64,000 nucleotides of DNA from Ignavibacteria bacterium UBA7675 (GTDB taxonomy: Bacteria > Bacteroidota > Ignavibacteria > Kapaibacteriales > UB7675), in NCBI GenBank assembly GCA_002483085.1, contig DLHF01000018.1, positions 1-64,000 on the forward strand, written 5' to 3'. The translations under genes and the position numbers were made by a program. The notes beneath the pieces are model-generated. The model was given only the letters and a program-made list of their open reading frames with translations, did not search any database and was not told the DNA's origin. This document shows, in pieces, positions 33,813 through 43,083 of the stretch. Positions within the stretch are counted from its first letter, which is position 1. Each line of letters opens with the position of its first letter.

Positions 33813-35123
33813 ATGAAAGTCTATTTTTCAGAAACACAGGTATTTACCCGCAAAAACCATCCGGCCTTCCTTCCTACTTTTGAGCCGCCTGAAATTATCC
33901 AGCGAGTAGACCCGTCAAAAATACGAAAAAAATCTTTGTCGGAGCATATACGGTATAATTTCTTCCGCATGCTCGGAGGTCGCAGTACATGGACGCAACC
34001 AACTTCAAAAATTGACGGCCATTCGCTGAAGCGTATCTTGCTCTTTCGCTACGACGCCATAGGCGATTTCATCGTTTCTACGCCGGTGATTCGCTGGTTA
34101 GCTACAGCGTTGCCGCATGTAAAAATCGACATTGTCACCTCCTATCGCAACGACGCATTAGTGCGTAACGACCCATTTGTCTGCCATACATTCCCGATCC
34201 ATCCCGGGCACAACGCTCATGTGTCGTGGATAGATGGTGTTCGCAAAACAAAGCCCTACAACTACGATCTTATCCTTGGCCTGGTGTTTACACGCATGAC
34301 AAAATGCGCGATATTAGCCAGCGCTATCGCCCCCGAAGCGGAAAAGATTACGATCCTGCACGACCGCAGGCAATTGACTTACGGTCTGGTCTTCAACCGA
34401 CAGGTACCACACCACGATTGGCGCGAGCACTGGTCCACAACGATGCTGCGCGTAGTCACCGACAATATTACTCCCGTAGCCGAGCCTGTGGCCAATGCAT
34501 CTCATCCGTACATTGTGCTGGAAGAAGAGGCTTGGAACAAGGTACAACAACGGCTGGCAGACCAGCAGATAGGCTACGACCTGCCGGACAACGGCAATGT
34601 GCTCCAGACTCGACAGTGGAAAGGAGCTCCTCCCAGCTCGCGTGCTGGCTACCCCTATTGTATTGTCAATATCTCGGCCTTTACCAAAAATCGCCAGTGG
34701 AATTCCGACGCATGTATGGTCGTGTGCCGCTCGCTTGTGGACGCCTATCCTTCTTTGTGCGTGTTCGTAACTGGTGCACCAGATGCACGCACCGACATCG
34801 AGGACATCGCAGCTCGTGTCGGCAATCCGCGCTGTATGCCGCTCTCGGTAAGCCTGATGGAAGTCATGGTGATGGTCGCAGGGTGTTCGTTTTTGATTTC
34901 GCCCGATACTGCTACGCTGCATATGGCAGCCGCAGCCGACCGGCCTGTGGTTGGATTATATGCAGAATATATCAAAGTGGCCGAGTGGTATCCCTTTACC
35001 AACGCTCCATTTACTATTTTGCTCAGCACCAACCCCGAAAGCATCAATGCTATCGAGGCGGAAAAGATTATCGCTGCTACTCATCAGTTGATAAGTGAGG
35101 CAGCGCTCTCATTTGCGCAATAG
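33813..35123 (+). CDS. Family 9 glycosyltransferase (heptosyltransferase-like)
   Basis: A 436-residue GT-B enzyme. The N-terminal domain begins R-I-L-L-F-R-Y-D-A-I-G-D-F-I-V-S-T-P-V-I (about residues 72-91), typical of GT9. The C-terminal nucleotide-sugar domain carries V-N-I-S-A-F-T-K-N-R-Q-W, then F-L-I-S-P-D-T-A-T-L-H-M-A-A-A, also diagnostic. About 70 extra N-terminal residues without homology precede it. It probably adds a sugar to lipopolysaccharide core. The ATG at 33813 is preferred to 33678, which would overlap the divergent glycosyltransferase gene. Confidence 0.87.
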   Translation: MKVYFSETQVFTRKNHPAFLPTFEPPEIIQRVDPSKIRKKSLSEHIRYNFFRMLGGRSTWTQPTSKIDGHSLKRILLFRYDAIGDFIVSTPVIRWLATALPHVKIDIVTSYRNDALVRNDPFVCHTFPIHPGHNAHVSWIDGVRKTKPYNYDLILGLVFTRMTKCAILASAIAPEAEKITILHDRRQLTYGLVFNRQVPHHDWREHWSTTMLRVVTDNITPVAEPVANASHPYIVLEEEAWNKVQQRLADQQIGYDLPDNGNVLQTRQWKGAPPSSRAGYPYCIVNISAFTKNRQWNSDACMVVCRSLVDAYPSLCVFVTGAPDARTDIEDIAARVGNPRCMPLSVSLMEVMVMVAGCSFLISPDTATLHMAAAADRPVVGLYAEYIKVAEWYPFTNAPFTILLSTNPESINAIEAEKIIAATHQLISEAALSFAQ

Positions 35124-35161
35124 CTGCGCGTTTTTTATTACTCTGTATTTCCGGTTCTGCT

Positions 35162-36823
35162 ATGCTGAAGCCGAAGCTCTTTACAACGCTAAAGGATTAC
35201 TCGCGCGAGAAGTTCGCCTCCGATCTGGTGGCGGGCGTTATCGTGGGGATTGTCGCTCTTCCTCTTGCCATTGCTTTTGCAATCGCCTCGGGTGTTTCGC
35301 CCGAAAAGGGCCTGTACACCGCAATCGTAGCAGGGTTTATTATATCCGCAATCGGGGGGAGCCGCGTTCAAATCGGAGGACCAACCGGCGCATTCGTGGT
35401 GATTGTCTACGGCATCGTGCAGAAGTACGGCGTCGATGGGCTGATGGTGGCTACAATGATTGCCGGGGTACTTCTTGTTATTATGGGTTTTGCCCGGCTT
35501 GGCTCTGCTATCAAATTCATTCCTTACCCGGTCATCGTTGGCTTTACAAGCGGTATTGCTCTCATCATTTTTTCGTCGCAGATCAAGGACCTATTCGGCC
35601 TCAGTATGGGCGCCGTCCCTTCCGATTTTATCGAAAAATGGATGGTGTACGCACAGCATGTTACGGCGTTCAACCTGTACGCAGTTGCTATTGGCGCCGG
35701 TTCGCTGATAATAATGATGTTCTGGCCCAGAATATCACACAAAATACCGGGCTCGCTAATCGCGTTGGTGCTTTCTACCCTTGTTGTGCAGCTTCTAGAC
35801 TTGCCTGTGGAGACCATTGGAAGCAGGTTCGGCGATATTCCTTCGTCGCTGCCTACGCCCATGTTCCCGAGTATCAGCTTTGCCACGTTCAAAGATTTGT
35901 TCCAGCCCGCTATTACTATTGCCCTGCTCGCTGGCATCGAGGCGCTTCTGTCGGCTGTGGTAGCCGATGGCATGACGGGCGGCAAACACCGCTCCAATAT
36001 GGAGCTGATAGCGCAGGGTGTGGCTAATATCGCGTCGCCTCTTTTTGGTGGAATTCCCGCTACAGGCGCTATCGCACGCACAGCTACAAATATTCGCAAT
36101 GGCGGCAAAACTCCCATAGCAGGTATCATCCACGCTGTTGTGCTGCTGTTTATCATGCTGTTCTTCGGGCGCTGGGCTACGCTTATTCCATTGCCAACGC
36201 TCGCGGCAATTCTCGTTATCGTGTCGTATAATATGAGTGAATGGCGCTCGTTCCGTTCGCTTCTGCGAGGCCCACGCAGCGATGCAGTTGTCCTTGTTAC
36301 AACATTCGCGCTTACCGTAGTGCTGGACCTCACTATCGCTATTGAGGTCGGTATGCTGCTGGCAGTGTTTCTGTTTATGCACCGCATGGCTTCGGTGTCC
36401 AATGTAAGCGTTATTACGCGCGAGTTCAGCGACGACGAAGAGGATGTAGAAGATGGTATGTCTATCGACAGACAAGATGTGCCCGAAGGTGTGGAAGTGT
36501 ACGAGATCAATGGCCCATTCTTTTTTGGCGCGGCGTATAAGTTCAAGGAATCAATCCAAGTAGTGAATAAAGCGCCCAAAGTGCGAATCATCCGCATGCG
36601 TAATGTGCCCGCTATCGACGCCACTGGCCTGCATACGCTCGAAGAAGTGTTCGAACGCTCGCAAAAGCAAGGAACTGTATTAGTGATTTCCGGTATTCAC
36701 GCGCAGCCGCTCATGGCACTCGAACAGTCGAAGCTCATGCAGCGAATTGGTGAAGAAAATGTCGTGGAAAGTATCGTTGACGCACTCGCTCGCGCTCGCT
36801 CGCTTCTGCATTCCCGTGCATAA
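35162..36823 (+). CDS. SulP-family inorganic anion transporter with STAS domain
   Basis: A 553-residue inner-membrane transporter. About 11-12 membrane helices run from residue 25 to about 410. They include G-I-V-A-L-P-L-A-I-A-F-A-I-A-S-G, the signature P-E-K-G-L-Y-T-A-I-V-A-G-F, the conserved G-G-P-T-G-A-F and G-G-I-P-A-T-G-A-I-A-R-T-A. A cytosolic STAS domain (about 435-545) has R-N-V-P-A-I-D-A-T-G. Substrate could be sulfate, bicarbonate or another anion. It follows the GT9 gene by 38 bases. Confidence 0.93.
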   Translation: MLKPKLFTTLKDYSREKFASDLVAGVIVGIVALPLAIAFAIASGVSPEKGLYTAIVAGFIISAIGGSRVQIGGPTGAFVVIVYGIVQKYGVDGLMVATMIAGVLLVIMGFARLGSAIKFIPYPVIVGFTSGIALIIFSSQIKDLFGLSMGAVPSDFIEKWMVYAQHVTAFNLYAVAIGAGSLIIMMFWPRISHKIPGSLIALVLSTLVVQLLDLPVETIGSRFGDIPSSLPTPMFPSISFATFKDLFQPAITIALLAGIEALLSAVVADGMTGGKHRSNMELIAQGVANIASPLFGGIPATGAIARTATNIRNGGKTPIAGIIHAVVLLFIMLFFGRWATLIPLPTLAAILVIVSYNMSEWRSFRSLLRGPRSDAVVLVTTFALTVVLDLTIAIEVGMLLAVFLFMHRMASVSNVSVITREFSDDEEDVEDGMSIDRQDVPEGVEVYEINGPFFFGAAYKFKESIQVVNKAPKVRIIRMRNVPAIDATGLHTLEEVFERSQKQGTVLVISGIHAQPLMALEQSKLMQRIGEENVVESIVDALARARSLLHSRA

Positions 36824-36956
36824 GTGCAATCATTCTCTTGAGTAGCAATTGGTGATGTGAGCATATGCTTGCTACATTGCGGCGCTTTACATCTATACTC
36901 TACGGCTCATGCTTTATCTATCGTAGCTTTTAGCCAATTACATCCATCGTACCATT

Positions 36957-37469
36957 ATGCAAAGAGTCTTCATCCTAGCATTCGTCTTGGTATTAGCATT
37001 CGCCCATACCGCATCGGGCCGTAGCGGTCCCCCCAAGAGAACGGTCAGCGTTTCCATCTTCTCTTTGCACCATCCAGTGGTAGAGATATCTGGTGAGTTT
37101 CGCATAAAAAAAAATATGGGCCTCACAGGCATTGTCGGCGCTGGTAGTATGGATGGCTCCACAGTTTTAGAAATCGGAGGACAATACAAATTCTTTGCCT
37201 CTGGTAATTTTAACAACGGAATACAGCTCGGCCTTGAAACTGTCTACACAAGCATTTCTCCGTTGTACGGCACTGCCCTTATCAAAAATGGCCTGTCAAC
37301 AGGTCTGTTTTTCGGCTTTAAAGGCACGGATGACTACATGGGGATAACCATGGACTTTCAGCTTGGATTCGCCGGTGTCATGAATACCAACCACGCAAAC
37401 AACTCTTCCTCCTTCGCATTTACGGAAGGAAGAATTATTTTTCGCACAAACATCGGCTGGTCATTCTGA
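36957..37469 (+). CDS. Small outer-membrane/secreted hypothetical protein
   Basis: A 170-residue exported protein with a signal peptide of about 20 residues (F-I-L-A-F-V-L-V-L-A-F-A-H-T-A-S-G). The mature part has alternating strands (M-G-L-T-G-I-V-G-A-G, I-Q-L-G-L-E-T-V-Y, L-S-T-G-L-F-F-G-F) and ends F-R-T-N-I-G-W-S-F with a terminal Phe, a classic outer-membrane barrel signal. No family is recognised. The 133-base gap after the transporter gives room for its own promoter. Confidence 0.72.
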   Translation: MQRVFILAFVLVLAFAHTASGRSGPPKRTVSVSIFSLHHPVVEISGEFRIKKNMGLTGIVGAGSMDGSTVLEIGGQYKFFASGNFNNGIQLGLETVYTSISPLYGTALIKNGLSTGLFFGFKGTDDYMGITMDFQLGFAGVMNTNHANNSSSFAFTEGRIIFRTNIGWSF

Positions 37470-37497
37470 GTCTCACCCAATGGATGCAGCATTCAGT

Positions 37498-37569
37498 CTT
37501 CGCTCCAATTTTGGTCTCCGCACCGCGCAGCACGAGCCGCTGCACGGTCTTTCCACCTTCCACCGCCAG
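37498..37569 (-). repeat. Intergenic repeat family 1, copy F
   Basis: On the minus strand: GGCGGTGGAAGG, CTGCGCGGTGCGGAGACC, then AATTGGAGCGAAG. It faces copy G with 48 bases between them, forming an inverted pair in the gap between two converging genes. Confidence 0.73.
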
Positions 37570-37617
37570 TAATGAAGACCGAAAATCGGAGGCTCTATCG
37601 ACCACTGCCCCGCCAGA

Positions 37618-37698
37618 CTGCGGTTGGGGATGAAAAATCACGAAACGGCTGTGCCGCGCGGTGCGGAGACAGCACAGGAGGGCAAAGGCCGAAGCGCC
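37618..37698 (+). repeat. Intergenic repeat family 1, copy G
   Basis: Reads CTGCGGTTGGGG, CCGCGCGGTGCGGAGAC, then GGCAAAGGCCGAAGCGCC. It is close to copy H (43564-43641), including the CTGCGGTTGGGG start. Confidence 0.78.
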
Positions 37699-37707
37699 AA
37701 CACGTGG

Positions 37708-38748
37708 TTATATTCTCCCGCTCTGCTCGACAATCAGAACAATCTTCGTCTTGGACAGGATCGTGCAGCGCTCTGCCTCCATCAGATGGTGCTCGCGTAG
37801 ACGGCTTTCGGCCACGCGGTCAGAGCCAAACTTGTGCAATGCTGCGTATTCTATCAACCCTTGTTGTTTCCAGATATACTCTTGTCCTATCGCCGGATAG
37901 CGGCGTGCTAATGCGCTATAGCGCTGTGCCGCGCGTTGCGACCAGTACCACGCCAGCAGGTCGCGGCGCGCATCGCCCGAAGCTATGGCCAGTGCCGTTG
38001 GCAGAAAAGCATTAATCAGCAGTTCCATGCGCGTTGCGGCACCGAGGGTTATCCACTTGGCAATGGCAATATCTGCCATCGTGCGGTACAGGTGGGGCGT
38101 CCTTTGCCCCTGCTCCATACGAGCGAGCAAACGCGCGGGCTCGGTGTTTACAAGTGCAGCATCGTCGAGCACCTGAAGCGCGGCTTTTACGCTCGGACGC
38201 TGTCTGTTCTGACGGCGTTTTTCCACATGCCGTTGTGCCAAAAGAACAAATGCAGCCACAGCACTACCGCCTTGCGCGGCGCTGATTGCCTCCGCTGTTT
38301 TTCGCAGCAACCGCCGATAGGCATATTCTTGTAGTTCTTCGGAAAGTGCAGAGCCTACTCCGTTTGCATCGGGTACAATGTGGAGCAGCGCCGTGAGTTC
38401 ATCGGGGCTGATAACAAGAGTATGCCGGGCAAATGCTTGGCCTGCGTTGTCTTCGAGCACGATGTGCAGCAGCAAGTTGTCGTAAGCGGGATCGCTATTG
38501 TGGCCGTGAGCAGTCCATTCGGCACTGCGTCGGTGAAATTCCCCATCGCCAATAGTCACAGTGCCATCCGCGAGTACAGCCATGTTCCGAAAGTCGGGCC
38601 CAGCCCCGGCATTCCACTCCCCCGCCGATACAATCTGCAAGGGCTTGCCGGTTGTTGTACGGCGAATTATATCGGTGTCGGAAAGCAGTAGACGCACAAT
38701 GTGTTGCAAGCGCCGCTCGGGCAGCAAAAGAAGTTCGGCGGTGTTCAT
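37708..38748 (-). CDS. DUF2851 family protein
   Basis: A 346-residue protein of the DUF2851 family of Bacteroidota/Chlorobiota. Diagnostic blocks are G-E-W-N-A-G-A-G-P-D-F-R-N-M, I-G-D-G-E-F-H-R-R-S-A-E-W-T-A-H-G-H-N-S-D-P-A-Y-D with L-L-L-H-I-V-L-E-D-N next, and a helical C-terminal half. The conserved acidic and His residues suggest a nuclease- or hydrolase-like active site, but the function is unknown. It converges with the small outer-membrane gene across repeat copies F and G. Confidence 0.87.
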   Translation of the reverse strand: MNTAELLLLPERRLQHIVRLLLSDTDIIRRTTTGKPLQIVSAGEWNAGAGPDFRNMAVLADGTVTIGDGEFHRRSAEWTAHGHNSDPAYDNLLLHIVLEDNAGQAFARHTLVISPDELTALLHIVPDANGVGSALSEELQEYAYRRLLRKTAEAISAAQGGSAVAAFVLLAQRHVEKRRQNRQRPSVKAALQVLDDAALVNTEPARLLARMEQGQRTPHLYRTMADIAIAKWITLGAATRMELLINAFLPTALAIASGDARRDLLAWYWSQRAAQRYSALARRYPAIGQEYIWKQQGLIEYAALHKFGSDRVAESRLREHHLMEAERCTILSKTKIVLIVEQSGRI

Positions 38749-38814
38749 AGTAGTATGGTGTTGGTGTGTTAAAATGTAGTGTACGGTGCTGCAAAACGCA
38801 CAACGTGCGAAAAG

Positions 38815-38869
38815 CGGCGTAGGGGCGTCTCAAGCGGCGTAGGGGCGTCTCAAGCGACGCCCCTACGCT
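38815..38869 (-). repeat. Palindromic repeat family 3, copy 2 (tandem arm, supplies a stop codon)
   Basis: Two direct copies of a 20-base unit, GCGGCGTAGGGGCGTCTCAA (38815-38834 and 38835-38854), are followed by the inverted arm GCGACGCCCCTACGC (38855-38869). Either unit can pair with the arm. The UAG stop of minus-strand pyrF (38863-38865) lies in the arm. The same arrangement of duplicated left arm plus right arm is at 28306-28352. Confidence 0.82.
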
Positions 38870-39657
38870 CCGATCATCGCCCGATATTCTTCTGCTTTTT
38901 CCCGCGCTTTTTCTGCAAAGTCGCGTCCATTGGAGGCATAGATCACCGCACGCGAAGCATTAACGACAGCCGGTCCTGTACCATTGGCCTTCATGGTTGC
39001 TGCGGCATCGCCCCCTTGGGCACCTACACCGGGAATAAGCAGCGGCACATCGGGTATAGCAGTGCGGAGCTCGGCGAGTTCTTCTGGATGCGTAGCCCCC
39101 ACGACAAAACCGAGATTGTCGTACTTTGTCCACGCAAGCGACTGCTCTATTACATGTCGATAGAGCGGTTTTCCATTGCACACAAGGCGTTGAAAATCCG
39201 CCGAGCCGCTATTGGAAGTCAGCGCCAGTAGAAATACGCCTTTGTCTGGCCGCGTAAGAAACGGCTGCACAGAATCCGCCCCCATGTACGGGCTTACAGT
39301 AATCGCGTCGAAATTAAAATATTCAAAAAAAGCCGAGGCATATGCAGCCGACGTATTGCCAATATCGCCCCGCTTAGCATCGGCAATTGTTATCACGTGC
39401 TCGGGAATGCAGGCGAGTGTTTGGCGCAGAGCTTCCCAGCCAGCGTTACCGTATTGCTCATAGAAAGCAATATTAGGCTTAAAGGCGCACACGACATCGC
39501 TCGTAGCTTCTACGATAGCGCAATTGAACTCAGCAATTGGATCGGCGGCTGTGCGAAGATGAGCGGGCAATTTGTCGATATCGGTATCTAGACCAATACA
39601 CAGTTGAGAGGCATTGCGTTGGCGTGCAGCAGCGAGTTTCTCGCGAAATGTCATCAT
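38863..39657 (-). CDS. pyrF: Orotidine 5'-phosphate decarboxylase (type 2)
   Basis: Decarboxylates OMP to UMP, the last step of pyrimidine synthesis. The 264 residues match the longer type 2 subfamily: L-C-I-G-L-D-T-D near the start, F-K-P-N-I-A-F-Y-E, the catalytic D-A-K-R-G-D-I-G-N-T, V-S-P-Y-M-G-x-D, L-A-L-T-S-N-S-G-S and P-G-V-G-A-Q-G-G-D. M-T-F-R-E at 39654 is an equally possible start. The stop codon comes from palindromic repeat copy 2. Confidence 0.95.
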   Translation of the reverse strand: MMTFREKLAAARQRNASQLCIGLDTDIDKLPAHLRTAADPIAEFNCAIVEATSDVVCAFKPNIAFYEQYGNAGWEALRQTLACIPEHVITIADAKRGDIGNTSAAYASAFFEYFNFDAITVSPYMGADSVQPFLTRPDKGVFLLALTSNSGSADFQRLVCNGKPLYRHVIEQSLAWTKYDNLGFVVGATHPEELAELRTAIPDVPLLIPGVGAQGGDAAATMKANGTGPAVVNASRAVIYASNGRDFAEKAREKAEEYRAMIGA

Positions 39658-39856
39658 AATCTATGTTAGGAGTAGGGATTGTTAGCCTCTATCGTGGCCA
39701 ATCGACAATTCAGCAAAAATAGTGAGAAAGCAGCAAAAAAAATAACCGCCCCCGTTTTTCCACCGATGTGGCACGAGAGCGGCTTATGGAGGTGGAATAC
39801 AACTACCTTGTACATCCAGCTTTATTTTCCATTGATACTATTTCTGCATTTGTCCC

Positions 39857-40666
39857 CTATTGCAGTTGTCGTTTTATCTGCATATAACCCTGTGTATTGA
39901 GTTGAGTTTCAGTGGGCTGCGAAATATTATTTTTCTGCAACAGGTCTCGTATGGTCTTCAGCCGGTTCGGTGGCGATGGGTGTGTAGAAAAGAACTCGGC
40001 AACACTACCCGACTGGCCATTTTGCTCTGCTTTCTGGAAAAAATACATAATACCACCGGGATACCACGAGGTACTCATCAGATAGCGGAACGACGCTTCA
40101 TCGGCCTCCGATTCATCATCGCGGCTGTTTTTGAGAAATGCCAGCCCGGTAAACAGATTGGCGGCAACTTCTTCGAGCACCGAAGGATTTTTGCCGAGCA
40201 CAATGCCAAGCAGAATCTGAGTATTGTACGCTTTGGTAATGCGTTTGGTGCTGTGCCGCAGCTCAGCATGAGCGATTTCGTGCCCCAATACGCCTGCAAA
40301 TGCCGCTTCATTATCTACAAACTTCATCAGCCCTGTGTACACATAAATATACCCGCCGGGCGTGCAAAAGGCGTTGACAGTCTTGTCGTCGTTAATCACT
40401 TTTACGGAGTAGGGGAACACATCGCGGAACTTAACTTCTGGCGACTGGATAACGCGATTAGCAACGCTCTGGACATAGTTGCGAATGGCGGCATCGTTGA
40501 GGATAGGATAGTGTGCCGGGTCCGCTTCAATTTCTTGGTTGATCTGCTTGCCGAGTTGCGCGTCTTCCGACGGCGTATAGGCATTCCCACAGCCTACAAA
40601 TGCAACAGCACATACCAGAAAAAAAGTGTGTAGTGCCAGCGTTCTAATGCGGAAAAAAGCGTCCAT
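39857..40666 (-). CDS. M48-family zinc metalloprotease, lipoprotein-like
   Basis: A 269-residue exported protease. The N-terminal hydrophobic stretch ends V-A-F-V-G-C-G-N, a lipobox-like site, so it is probably anchored in the periplasm. The catalytic motif is G-H-E-I-A-H (H-E-x-x-H), with the third ligand in D-E-S-E-A-D-E. F-C-T-P-G-G-Y-I-Y-V-Y-T-G-L and S-T-H-P-S-P-P-N-R are typical of the BepA/LoiP-type M48B/C group that oversees outer-membrane protein assembly. The ATG at 40666 has GAGGAGC upstream. It overlaps the end of truA by 23 bases. Confidence 0.9.
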   Translation of the reverse strand: MDAFFRIRTLALHTFFLVCAVAFVGCGNAYTPSEDAQLGKQINQEIEADPAHYPILNDAAIRNYVQSVANRVIQSPEVKFRDVFPYSVKVINDDKTVNAFCTPGGYIYVYTGLMKFVDNEAAFAGVLGHEIAHAELRHSTKRITKAYNTQILLGIVLGKNPSVLEEVAANLFTGLAFLKNSRDDESEADEASFRYLMSTSWYPGGIMYFFQKAEQNGQSGSVAEFFSTHPSPPNRLKTIRDLLQKNNISQPTETQLNTQGYMQIKRQLQ

Positions 40667-41501
40667 GTTCTCGCTCCTCAGTGTACATGGGTTTGTAAAT
40701 TGGATGCGCCTGGAACGGATTATCGGGGTAATAAATACGCCGTAGAACAAGGCCGCGAGCAGGCGCAAGAGGACTGTTCAGAGAACGGTCGGCCTGCGCC
40801 AAGGAGTACTCTATGTTTTCTACAGTTCGTTTCCCACGAGCTACTTCTATCATTGTTCCGACAATCGAGCGAACCATACCATACACAAAGCGGTCGGCGC
40901 GCACAGTGTAGATTAGCAGGTCGTTGTCCATACGCCGCCATGCTGAAGCCTCTACGGCGCAGGTATAACTACCAGTATCAGTATTTAGTTTCGAGAAGGT
41001 CGTGAAGTCGTGGGTGCCGAGGAATACCTCCGCAGCGCGGTAGAGAAGTCCGATATTGAGATTGCACCGGGGCCGCCATGTATAGTGCCGATAGAACACC
41101 GATTGCGATATCGACAGCGCGTAGGAGTATTCTCGTGCCGAGGCGTTGAACCGCGAGTGAAACGGCCTGTCGGTGATCACTGCGGCCATGATGCGTATAT
41201 CGTTGGGCAGGCGCGTGTTCAGCGCTGCGGGCACTTTGCGCGCAGGAATGGGAAAATCGCCGGGTATGTCGCAGTGCGCTACTTGCCCGGCTGCATGCAC
41301 ACCGGCATCGGTTCTTCCGGCTCCAATCACACTTACCTGCGTGCCAACTAATTGCCCTACTATCTTTTCCAGCACCTGCTGTATCGCCAACGCATTGTGC
41401 TGGCGCTGCCATCCGGCGTATTTTGTGCCATCGTATTCTACAAGAAGGACTAATCTGCGCGACGGCGTCTGTACAGTCTGTTCAGTCGATTCGTTCTGCA
41501 T
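40644..41501 (-). CDS. truA: tRNA pseudouridine(38-40) synthase
   Basis: Isomerises uridines 38-40 of tRNA anticodon arms. The 285 residues contain V-E-Y-D-G-T-K-Y-A-G-W-Q-R-Q, the catalytic-Asp motif G-A-G-R-T-D-A-G-V-H-A (about residues 61-71), R-E-Y-S-Y-A-L and F-V-Y-G-M-V-R-S-I-V-G-T. The N-terminal 15 residues (Ser/Thr/Gln-rich) are not conserved, so a later start is possible. The downstream M48 gene starts inside its 3' end. Confidence 0.94.
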   Translation of the reverse strand: MQNESTEQTVQTPSRRLVLLVEYDGTKYAGWQRQHNALAIQQVLEKIVGQLVGTQVSVIGAGRTDAGVHAAGQVAHCDIPGDFPIPARKVPAALNTRLPNDIRIMAAVITDRPFHSRFNASAREYSYALSISQSVFYRHYTWRPRCNLNIGLLYRAAEVFLGTHDFTTFSKLNTDTGSYTCAVEASAWRRMDNDLLIYTVRADRFVYGMVRSIVGTMIEVARGKRTVENIEYSLAQADRSLNSPLAPARGLVLRRIYYPDNPFQAHPIYKPMYTEEREHGRFFPH

Positions 41502-41680
41502 GTCGTTGTTTGTTATATCCCCAATATTGTGCTATTGATTTAGAGCCTATCTAAAAAAACTGATACACATTGTCGCCACGCGGGTAGGAATTGCATCCCT
41601 GTGGACAAGCTCAAGAACTGTTCCTCATGGCTATTCCAAGGCGCTATGTAAGTACAGAGTTTTTTTGGGTGGGCTGTTCA

Positions 41681-43024
41681 TTAAAGAATGGGAATGTACG
41701 CCGCGTGTTCCCGTGGCTTATCCACAGCAGTGCCAACTATTACCCCTTGCACAACGTCGCCCATGTGCTCACCAAGCAGGACGCTCACAGGTGTTTGGAG
41801 CATAGCAGCAGAAGCGGGAAATTCTACGCGTACATAGTTTTCTGTCCAGCCCGACCACATGCCTGTTTCGGCATTGCGCTCTTCGGGTATCACAATGTGC
41901 TCTGTGCCGCACTGCGAACGGTAGAACTCATGTTTTTTCATTGTCGACAGTGTGCGAAGACGATGGATACGCGCTTTTTTGACAGTAGGTGGCACTTTGC
42001 CTTCGTAGATAGCTGCCGGTGTGTTCTCGCGTTCGGAGTAGTTAAACACGTGCAAATAGGTTATTGGCAAGCTGTGCAGAAAGCTAAATGTCTCCTCGAA
42101 TAATTCGTCGGTTTCGCCGGGAAAGCCTACGATAACATCGACTCCAATGGCGCAGTGCGGCATCGCTTTTTTGATAGAATGCACCAAATCGCCGTACCCC
42201 GAGGCTTTGTAGCGGCGGCGCATCATGCGCAGGATTGCAGGCGAACCACTTTGCAATGGGATGTGAAAATGCGGCACAAATACATGCGACTGCGAAGTAA
42301 TATCTACAATTTCCGGCGTGAGCAGATTGGGCTCAATCGACGAAATGCGCACGCGAAGCCGTGGCTGTAGCTGGTCGATCATACGCACGACATCGGCAAA
42401 GCGCTCTCCGGAAGGTGCGTGATAATCGCCGAGATTAATACCCGACAACACAACTTCGTGGTAGCCCGCCTGTTTGAGTTCGCGCAGTTTCTCTGCTATG
42501 CGGCCAAAAGGCATGGCTCTGCTGCTACCCCGCGCAAGCGGTATCGTGCAGAAGCTACAGTTGTAGTTGCAGCCATCCTGTATTTTGAGAAAAGCGCGCG
42601 TGCGGCTATCGCTCTCGCCAGACTGTGCTTCGACAAATTCCAGATCGTCGGAAAGCTCGGAGACGTAAATTTTGGGCGTGTCGAATTTCTCAAACTGCTG
42701 CACCATGTCGGCAATGGCAAATTTTTCTTTTGCTCCAAACACTGCGTCGACACCTTCGATAGTAGCAATTTCTTCGGGCTGGAGCTGTGCATAGCAGCCT
42801 GTCACGGCCACAAACGCATCGGGCGACACACGCAATGCGCGGCGTATGACCTGCCTGCACTCGCGGTCGGCGGTTTCTGTCACCGTACAGGTATTTACTA
42901 TCACGGCATCGGCAGGCGTACCAAACTCTACCACCGTATGCCCACCGCGCTCGAACTGCGCCTGTAGTTGCGATGTTTCGGCATAGTTGAGCTTGCAGCC
43001 AAGTGTATAAAATGCTATGTTCAT
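41681..43024 (-). CDS. mtaB: tRNA t6A37 methylthiotransferase
   Basis: A radical-SAM enzyme that converts t6A37 to ms2t6A in tRNA. The 447 residues show the N-terminal UPF0004 domain with C10, C46 and a third Cys in V-T-G-C-Y-A (second cluster), then the radical-SAM C-x3-C-x2-C in D-G-C-N-Y-N-C-S-F-C-T-I-P, and a C-terminal TRAM-like region. H-I-P-L-Q-S-G-S and V-D-V-I-V-G-F-P-G-E-T are further signatures. The order mtaB, truA suggests clustered tRNA modification genes, although 179 bases separate them. Confidence 0.94.
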   Translation of the reverse strand: MNIAFYTLGCKLNYAETSQLQAQFERGGHTVVEFGTPADAVIVNTCTVTETADRECRQVIRRALRVSPDAFVAVTGCYAQLQPEEIATIEGVDAVFGAKEKFAIADMVQQFEKFDTPKIYVSELSDDLEFVEAQSGESDSRTRAFLKIQDGCNYNCSFCTIPLARGSSRAMPFGRIAEKLRELKQAGYHEVVLSGINLGDYHAPSGERFADVVRMIDQLQPRLRVRISSIEPNLLTPEIVDITSQSHVFVPHFHIPLQSGSPAILRMMRRRYKASGYGDLVHSIKKAMPHCAIGVDVIVGFPGETDELFEETFSFLHSLPITYLHVFNYSERENTPAAIYEGKVPPTVKKARIHRLRTLSTMKKHEFYRSQCGTEHIVIPEERNAETGMWSGWTENYVRVEFPASAAMLQTPVSVLLGEHMGDVVQGVIVGTAVDKPREHAAYIPIL

Positions 43025-43083
43025 GCCTTTAGTACCTGAATTGCGGAGAGCACTCTGCTACTCTCCAGTGCATTGTAAAGCCT

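Noticed and set aside
35524..36624. Long minus-strand frame opposite the SulP transporter
   Set aside because: It is antisense to a clear transporter; Ser/Thr/Ile-rich shadow composition without motifs or ribosome binding site.
38815..38869. Possible start of a CRISPR-like array
   Set aside because: Only two adjacent direct units with no spacers; better explained as a hairpin with a duplicated arm.
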